64,000 nt of DNA from Methylobacterium platani. GTDB taxonomy: Bacteria > Pseudomonadota > Alphaproteobacteria > Rhizobiales > Beijerinckiaceae. The translations under genes were made by a program, and so were the position numbers. The notes under the pieces were generated by a model. The model was not told the origin of the DNA. It made no database searches and worked only from the letters and a program-made list of their open reading frames with translations. Positions 25,501-34,500 of the stretch are shown here, one piece after another (within the stretch, counting starts at the first letter, position 1; the number at the start of each line of letters is the position of its first letter). Location of the stretch: positions 24,246-88,245 of the forward strand of contig NZ_LWHQ01000064.1 in NCBI RefSeq assembly GCF_001653715.1, in the 5' to 3' direction.

Positions 25501-28500
25501 GCGCGGCGTGCGCGTGCCGGTCGACGACGTGGTGCAGTTCGGCGGCGGCATCACCCGCGACGCGGTCGTCTTCACCAAGGACGGCCAGGACCTGCTGACC
25601 TCGCTCAAGGGCCGTCCCGACACCCTGCGCATCCGTGCGCAGTTCCGCGACGCGGAGGACGGCGTCGAGCTGTTCCGGTTCTTCGACGGCACGACGCTGC
25701 GGATCTCCGACGTCGAGGACCTCTTGCAGATCGCCGGCGGCAACCGCGGCGACAACCTGATCGAGGGCTTGGCCGACCAGGAGACCGTGCTCGACGGCCG
25801 CCAGGGCGACGACACCCTGGTCGGCGGCGACCGGGCCGACACCTACGCCTTCTCGGCCGGCTACGGCTTCGACCGCATCCTCGAGCGGCCCGACCGCGCC
25901 GGCATCGTCGACCGGGTGGTGTTCGGCGCCTCGGTGCGCCAGGAGGACCTGCGGGTCACCCGCAGCGGCGACGACCTCGTTCTCGACCTCGGCAGCGGCC
26001 TCGACGTCCTCACCATCGTGGACGGCCTGTCGACGCGCCGGGTCGAGCGGTTCGAGTTCGCCGACGGGCGCGTGCTGTCGATCGAGGCGATCGTCGACCG
26101 GATGCTCACCGGCACGGCCGGCGACGATCACCTGATCGGCTTCGATACCCGCGACGACACCCTGTCGGGCGGGGCCGGATCGGACGCCCTCGAGGGCGGG
26201 CGGGGCGACGACACCTACCGCTTCGGCCTCGGCGACGGCCGCGACAGCATCCTGGATACCGGCGGCGTCGACCGGGTGGTGTTCGGGCCCGGCATCACCC
26301 GCGAGGTCGTGCGCTTCCGCGCGGTCGGCGAGGATCTCGTGGTCGCCCTCGGCGACGGCGACGGCGACGGCGACGCGGCCGACCGGCTCGTCGTGCTCTC
26401 GGGCCTGCGCGCCCGGCCGGTCGAGAGCTTCGTCTTCGCCGACGGCTCCGCCCTGTCGATCGAGGCGGTGCGCGGCCTGATCCGCGAGCGATCGCCGAAC
26501 GGCGGCCAGGACCTCGTCGACCTGCGCGATCTCCCGGCCGGCAGCACGTTCCGGCCCGGCGCCGGGCACGACCGGCTGATCCTGGCCGAGGGCGCGCGGG
26601 TCGTCGTCGGCGCCGGCGAGGGGATCGACAGCGTCGAGATGCCCGACGGCGTGACCAGCGCCACGGTGGTGCTGGAGGCCTACGCCTCCGCCGAGGCCTC
26701 GGTGCGCCGGGCCGCCATCGGCTCGACCGATCTCGTGGTCGCGTTCGCCTCCGGGGCCCAGCTCGTCGTCCGGGCGGGGCTCGGCTCCGGCCGCCTGCCC
26801 GCGCTCGCCTTCGCCGACGGCGTGGTCTGGGACGAGGCCGCCCTGGTGCGGGCGGCGATCGCCGGCCAGGCCGGCACCGGCCACGACGTCGTCGTCGGCA
26901 GCGGCCGCGCCGACACCCTGGCGGGCGGCACCGGCGACGACTCCCTGAGCGGCGGCGGCGGCGACGATACCTACGCCTTCGCCCGCGGCGACGGACGCGA
27001 CGTCATCGACGATTCCGCCGGCCGCGACGCGCTCGCGATCACGGGCTACCGGCCCGACGAGATGCGCGTCCGGCAGGTCGATCCGTCCCGCACCGAGCTG
27101 GTGCTCTCCTTCGTCGGCACGACCGACGAGATCGTGCTGCGCTACGATTCCGGCTGGAGCGGGATCGACACCGTCCGGTTCGGCGACGGCACCGTGCTGA
27201 CGCTGGAGCGGCTGCGCGAGATGGTCACGGCGAGCGGCACCCCGCAGGACGACCGCCTGAGCGGGGCCGCGGGCGGCGAGACCTTCGCGGCCGGGCCCGG
27301 CGACGACGTGATCCGCGGCGGCGGCGGCGACGACGTGTACCGCTTCGCCCGCGGCGACGGCCAGGACCGGATCGAGAGCGGCGGCAGCGCCGACGGCCGG
27401 GGCACCCTGCTGTTCGGTCCCGGCATCGCGCTCGAGGACGTCGTCGCGACCCGCGACCGCGACGGCAACCTCGTGCTGTCGCTGCGCGGCAGCGACGACC
27501 GCGTCACCCTGGTCGACCCCGAGGGCGACCCTGACCCGGTCGTCGCCGCGATCGCCTTCGCGGACGGGCGGCGGATCGGCTACCGGGCGCTCTCGGCCTC
27601 GGTCGCGCCGAGCGACCGCGACGACCGCATCACGGTGCCGGCCGACCTCGCCGCGCCCGGGATCGGCTCCGAGATCCACGGCGGCGCCGGCAACGACCGG
27701 CTCGAGGGGGGGCGCGGGGCCGACATCCTCGTCGGCGGGCGCGGCGACGACCGGCTCGAGGGCGGCGACGGCGCCGACACCTACGTCTTCGGCCGCGGCG
27801 ACGGCCAGGACACGATCGCGGACATCGAGACCGTGGACGGCGCCGGCCTCGACCGGGTGCGCTTCGCGGCCGGCATCCAGCCCGGCGACGTGCGGTTCCT
27901 CTCGGTCGGGCCGCAGGACCTCGTCATCGGCCTGTCCGGCAGCGACGACCGCCTGACGGTGCGGGACATGTTCCGGGCCGGCGGCGCGGGCGATCGCGGC
28001 GTCGAGCTCTTCGCCTTCGCCGACGGGACGGTGTGGGACTTCGCCGAGATCCTGGCGCGGGCGGCGGCCTCGACCGGGGCGGGGGCCGACACGGTCGATC
28101 TCGGTGCGCAGTCGGACGTCGCCGTCACCCTCGACGGCGGGGCCGGCGACGACCTCCTGGCCGGCGGGCGCGGGAGCACGACCTACGTCTTCGGCCGCGG
28201 CTACGGCCGCGACACGATCGTCGAAGGGGTCGACTGGGCGGGATCGACCGACACCCTGCGGCTCGGCCCCGGCATCGCGCCCGCCGACGTCGTGGTGGTG
28301 CAGAGCGGCGACGACCTCGTCCTGCGGCTCGTCGGCGGCGACGACAGCCTGACCCTGCGCGGGCAGGCGACGGCGAGCGCGGCCCCGATCGACCGCGTGC
28401 GCTTCAGCGACGGGACCCAGTGGTCGGCCGCGATGCTGGCCGGACGCGCCCTGTCGCCCGCGGCCGCCGGGCGCGCCCTCGCGCCGGGGGGGAGCGCGGA

Positions 28501-31500
28501 CCCGTTCGGCGATCCCGCCTTCGCCGGCGCCGCGGCCGGGCCGGGCGGCGGGACCGCCCTCGCGGCCTCGACGATCGGCCTCGCGCGCACGCCGATCCGG
28601 CGGCTGCCGGTCGGCGGCCTCGCCACGGTGGGATCGGCCTCCTCCCTCGGCGGCGGCGCCTACCAGCTCACCCCCGACCGGGGATGGCAGACCGGGGCGG
28701 TCTGGGGCAATGTCGACCTGGAAAACAGCATCGTCTGGACGGCGCGGCTGTATTTCGGCGGCGCCGAGGGCGGCGGCGACGGGGTCTCCTTCGCGGTTCA
28801 GAACTCGGGTCCGGCCGCGATCACCCCGGCGATCGCCAATATGGGCGCCCTGATCCCCGGCTCGTTCGGCATCCTGTTCGACACCTACGGCCAGTCGACC
28901 GATTTCAGCCGCTTCGTCGTCGACGGCGAGGACGGCAACGCCAGCCGCGAGCCGCGCCGCGACTACGACCAGCTCGAGAACGGCGCTTGGCACGACGTCG
29001 TCATCACCTGGAACGCGACGACGAAGACCTTCGCCTACATGGTCGACGGGGTGCCGGCCGGCAGCAGGACCTACGATCCCGTCGCCGCGCTGTTCAAGGG
29101 CCAGAGCACGGTCTGGTACGGCTTCGGCGGTGCGACCGGGGGCGCGACCAACGACCAGCGCGTCGAGATCGTCTCGGTCGCGATCGTCGAGGATGCCGGC
29201 GCCGATCCGGCGACGGTCGGCACGATCGCGCAGATCGGCTCCGGCCTGTTCTCCCGCGAGCTCGCGGGCGCGGCGGCGCGCAACACCTACGACGTGTTCG
29301 TGCCCGTCGCGCGCTGGGGCGAGGGCGTCGACACCGTCACCAATTTCCGCGCCGGCGATGCCGGCGACGCCCTCAACGTCGCCGTCGCCACGGGCCTGGC
29401 CGGACGGATCGTCGTGCGCGCGAGCGGCGCCGACACGCTCGTCTACTTCGTCGAGGACGGCGTGCGGCGCTTCGCCGACGCGCGCCTGCTCCTGCGCCTC
29501 GCCAACGTGGCGGCGGGCGACCTGACGGCCGTCAACTTCGCCGGGGCCAGGTTCACCCTCGCCACCGACCGCGTCGTCGACGGGACCGAGGCCGCCGACA
29601 CGCTCCAGGGCGGCTTCGGCAATGACACGCTCCTCGGCCATGCCGGCGCCGACCGCATCGTCGCCGGGTCCGGCAACGACGTCCTGCGCGGCGGCGGCGG
29701 CGACGACGTCTACGTGTTCGAGCGCGGCGACGGCGACGACACGATCACCGACCGGCGCGACGATTACGACTTCTATACCGGCGGCACCGACGCGATCGCG
29801 TTCGGCGCCGGCATCGCGCTCTCCGACCTGCGCCTCTCGGTCTCGGGCAACGACCTCGTCATTGCGGTCGCGGGGGGCGACGACCGGATCCGGATCGTCA
29901 ACGGCTTCCGGCGCGAGAACTACCGCATCGAGTCCCTGCGCTTCGCCGACGGCTCGGTGACGACCTACGACGCGCTGATGCGGATGCTGTCGACCGGCGG
30001 AGCCGGCGACGACGGCCTCGTCGACGATTCGGGCAACGGGCTCCTCGCCGGCGGGGCCGGCGACGACACGCTGTCGGGCTATTTCGGCGACGACACCCTG
30101 ACCGGCGGGCGGGGCAACGACGTCCTGCGCGGCGGCGGCGGCGACGACGTCTACGTGTTTTCCCGCGGCGACGGCGACGACACGGTCACCGACGCGCGCG
30201 ACGACTACGACTTCTATACCGGCGGCACCGACGCGATCGCGTTCGGCGCCGGCATCGGCTGGGACGACCTCGCGTTCACGGCCGCCGGCAACGACCTCGT
30301 CATCGCGGGGGGCGACGACCGGATCCGGATCGTCAACGGCTTCCGGCGCGAGAATTACCGCGTCGAGGCGCTGCGCTTCGCCGACGGCACGACGGCCTCC
30401 TACGAGGCGATCCTCGATGTCCTGTCGACCGGGGGCGCGGGCGACGACGTCCTCGTCGACGATGCCCGCGCGGGCGGCTTGCGGGGCGGGGCCGGCGACG
30501 ACACGCTGTCGGGCTATTTCGGCGACGACACCCTGACCGGCGGGCGGGGCAACGACGTCCTGCGCGGCGGCGGCGGCGACGACGTCTACGTGTTTTCCCG
30601 CGGCGACGGCGACGACACGGTCACCGATGCGCGCGACGACTACGACTTCTATACCGGCGGCACCGACGCGATCGCGTTCGGCGCCGGCATCGGCTGGGAC
30701 GACCTCGCGTTCACGGCCGCCGGCAACGACCTCGTGATCCGCGTCGCCGGGACCGAGGACCGGCTTCGCATCGTCGAGGGCCTCGGCAACGTCAATTACC
30801 GCGTCGAGGCGCTGCGCTTCGCCGACGGCTCGGCGAAGACCCTCGCCGACATCCAGGCGCGAATCGCCGCCGCCGAGACCGGCGGCCTGTTCGTCCGCGG
30901 GCTCGCCGGGAGCGGCGGCATGGCGGGCGGCGCCGGCGCCGACCGGCTCGACGCCTCGGGCTTCTCGGCCGGCCTCACCCTCGACGGACGCGGCGGATCC
31001 GACACCCTCACCGGCAGCCGCTTCGCCGACGTGCTGATCGGCGGCGCCGGCAACGATCTCCTGACGGGTGGGACGGGCGCCGACATCTACCGGTTCTCAG
31101 CCGGCTTCGGGCAGGACACGATCGAGGAATGGGCCTCGTCGGGGGCCGACACCGTCATCGAGCTCGACGCCTCGTTCTCGCCCGACGACCTCGTCATCGC
31201 ATCGACGTCCTGGAACTGGGGCGGGCCGGCCGATTACGGCCCGGCACGCCTGCGCTTCGCCGGGACCGAGGACCGCATCGAGATCCGCGACTTCGACGCG
31301 ATCGCCGAGATCCGCTTCGCCGACGGGACCGTGCTGACGCGCCCGCAGATGATCGAGCGGTTGGTCGGCTACGGGAGCAACGAGCGGGTCCTCACCGCCG
31401 CCGACTTCCCGACCGCCGACCGGCTCGTGGGCACGGCGCGGGACGACGGGCTCGACGGCGGCGGGGCCGACGACACCCTCGAGGGCGGCGCCGGCAACGA

Positions 31501-34500
31501 CACCCTCGAGGGCGGCGACGGCGACGACGTGCTGAGCGGCGGCAGCGGCAACGATTCCCTCGCCGGCGGCGCGGGCGCGGACATCTACCGCTTCGCCGCC
31601 GGCTTCGGGCACGACACCGTCACTCCCGGCGAGGCCGGCCTCGACTGGATCGTGTTCGAGGCGGGCGTGCGTGCGTCCGACATCGTGGTGCAGCGGCCGC
31701 CCCGGCCGTGGGACCCCGACAGCCTCTCCGACACGCTGCTGGTGATCCTTCGCGGCACGGCGGACGTGATCGAACTGCCCGACGCGCTGCGGGGCGGGGA
31801 CACCATCGCGGGGATCCGGTTCGCCGACGGCACGGTCCTGACGCTCGCCGACCTGGCCGCCGCGGCGGTCCCGACCGGCGGGGTGGCGCGCCGGGGCGTG
31901 CCTGCCGACGACCTCCTCGTCGGCACCGCGGAGGCCGACACCCTGACCGGCTGGGCCGGCGACGACACGCTGCGGGGCGGAGCGGGGGCCGACCAGCTCA
32001 CCGGCGGCGACGGCGCCGATCTCCTCGAGGGCGGCGACGGCGCGGACGACCTCGCCGGCGGCACCGGCGGCGACACCTATCTCGTCTCGGCCGGCTTCGG
32101 CGCCGACGTGATCTGGGACGAGCACGAGGAGGGGAGCGTCAACGCGGTCGTCTTCGACGCCACGGTCGCCCCGTCGGACATCGCCGTCCACGTCTCGCAG
32201 GACGGCTGGAACCTGATCCTGCGCTCGCGGGTCTCCGACGACGCCATCACCCTGCGCAACGGCGCCTTCAGCCAGGCCTACGGGGTCGACGAGGTCCGCT
32301 TCGCCGACGGGACGGTCTGGACCCGCGACGCGCTCATGGCGGCGGCCACCCCCGCGCCCGGCGTCGCGCTCACCGGCGGCGCGACCGCCGCGACGCTGTC
32401 GGGGGCCGGGTCCGACGACCGGATCGACGGCGGCACCGGCTCCGAGCTCCTCCTCGGCGAGGCCGGCAACGACACGCTTCTGGGCGGCGCGGGCGACGAC
32501 ACGCTCGTCGGCGGTACCGGCGACGACAGCCTGGAGGGCGGCGACGGCGCCGACACCTACCGCTTCTCCGCCGGTTTCGGCCGGGACCGGGTGGAGGTCT
32601 CGAACTACTACGGCTGGGGCCCGCGGGAGGCCGACGTCGTCGCGTTCGACGCGACGATCGCGGCCGCCGACGTGATGCTGGCGGCGCGGGGCGTCGACCC
32701 TGCTGCCGGCATGGTGGTGACGATCGCGGGCCGCACCGACACCCTCGAACTCACCAACCTCGACAATGCCGACACGATCCGCTTCGCCGACGGCACCGTC
32801 TGGACCTATGCCGACATGCTGGCCCGGCTCGCGGCCTGGCAGGGCGTCGCGCGGCACGGCGACCAGGGAGGCGAGACCGTCGGCACCGAGGGCCGGGACG
32901 CCCTCTACGCCATCCCGGGTGCCGCCTCGCGCCTCGTCGGGCTGGGAGGCGACGACATCCTCGGCGGAGCGGGCGGCGAGGACACCCTGGAGGGCGGAAG
33001 CGGCGACGACGAGCTGAACGGAGGCGACGGCGCCGACACCTACCGGTTCGCCGCCGGCTTCGGCCAGGACGTCGTCTTCGACTCGCAGGGCGGGACCGGC
33101 ATCGTCAACCACCTCGTCTTCGAGGCGCCGATCACCCCGGCCGACCTGGTCGTCGAGCGGCCGGCGCAGGCCTACGGCGCCTGGTTCGACCTCGTGCTGC
33201 GGGTCGCCGGCAGCGAGGACCGGGTCACCCTGCGGGGCGGCTTCGGCGCCGCCGATTACGATGTCCGGTTCTCCGACGGCACGGTGCTGACCGCCGCGGA
33301 TGTGAGGGCGCGCTGGGTCGCGGTCGAACGCTCGACGATCCAGGGCGACGGCGGCGGGGTCCCGATGATCGGCGGGGCGACCGACGACGCGATCTCCGGC
33401 ACCGCCGACGCCAACGTGATCGAGGGCCTCGGCGGCAACGACACCCTGTACGGCCGGGCGGGCGACGACGTCCTGACCGGCGGGGCCGGCGCCGACCGGC
33501 TCGAAGGCGGGGCCGGCAGCGACACCTACCGGTTCTCGGCGGGCTTCGGCGAGGACTGGATCTACGACGCCGCCGCGGGCGAGCGCAACGTCATCGTGTT
33601 CGACGCCTCGATCGATCCAGGCCAGGTCGAGGTCCTCGCCCGGACCTCGGACCTCTGGGGCGCCTTCTCGCTGTCGCTCGCCGGCACCGAGGACCGGATC
33701 TGGGTCTCGCGCTGGGGCCGCGAGGCGGTGATCGCGGAGATCCGCTTCGGCAACGGCACCGTCTGGAGCGCCGCCGACCTCGAGGCGCGGCTCGCCTACG
33801 TCGAGGCGCCGACGATCACCGGCTCGACCGGCGGCTCGCGCGTGGTCGGCACCGCCGGCAGCGACACGCTGGTCGGCACCGCCGGCCCCGACGAGATCGA
33901 GGGCGGCGGCACCGTGCGGTGGCGGGCGGTCGGCGACAGCCTCCTCGTCAACGGCGGCTTCGAGCAGGGCGCGACGGACGCCGCCGCGCAATGGTACGGC
34001 GATTCGGCCGCGACCCTGCCCGGCTGGACGCGGATCGACAACGCGCAGGGCGCCGCCGCCCGCGGGTTCGAGCGGGTCGCGTACGGCCGGGCGGACATCG
34101 CGGCGACCGAGTCCGGCTACTGGCTCGACCTCGACGGCGACGGCGCCGCCGGCAGCAACCTCCACCTCGCCCAGGACGTGACCGGCCTCGCCGAGGGCGA
34201 GACGCTCCTCGTCCGCTTCGATCACGCCAACCGCACCTCGGCCGAGAGCGGCGCGTTCGAGGTGCTGTGGAACGGCGCCGTCGTGGCGAGCTTCGCCGAG
34301 CCTGCGACCCGGATGCATCCGGGGGCGGTGCTGGTCACCGCGCGGACCGGGACCAACCGCCTCGGCTTCCGCGGCACCGGCTACGCCGACGGGCGCGGCG
34401 CCTCCCTCGACAACGTCCGGCTCAACCGGGCCGAGGCGGTGGCGGGCGCGGGCGTCGGGAACGACGTCCTGTCGGGCTTCGAGGGCGACGACACGATCCG

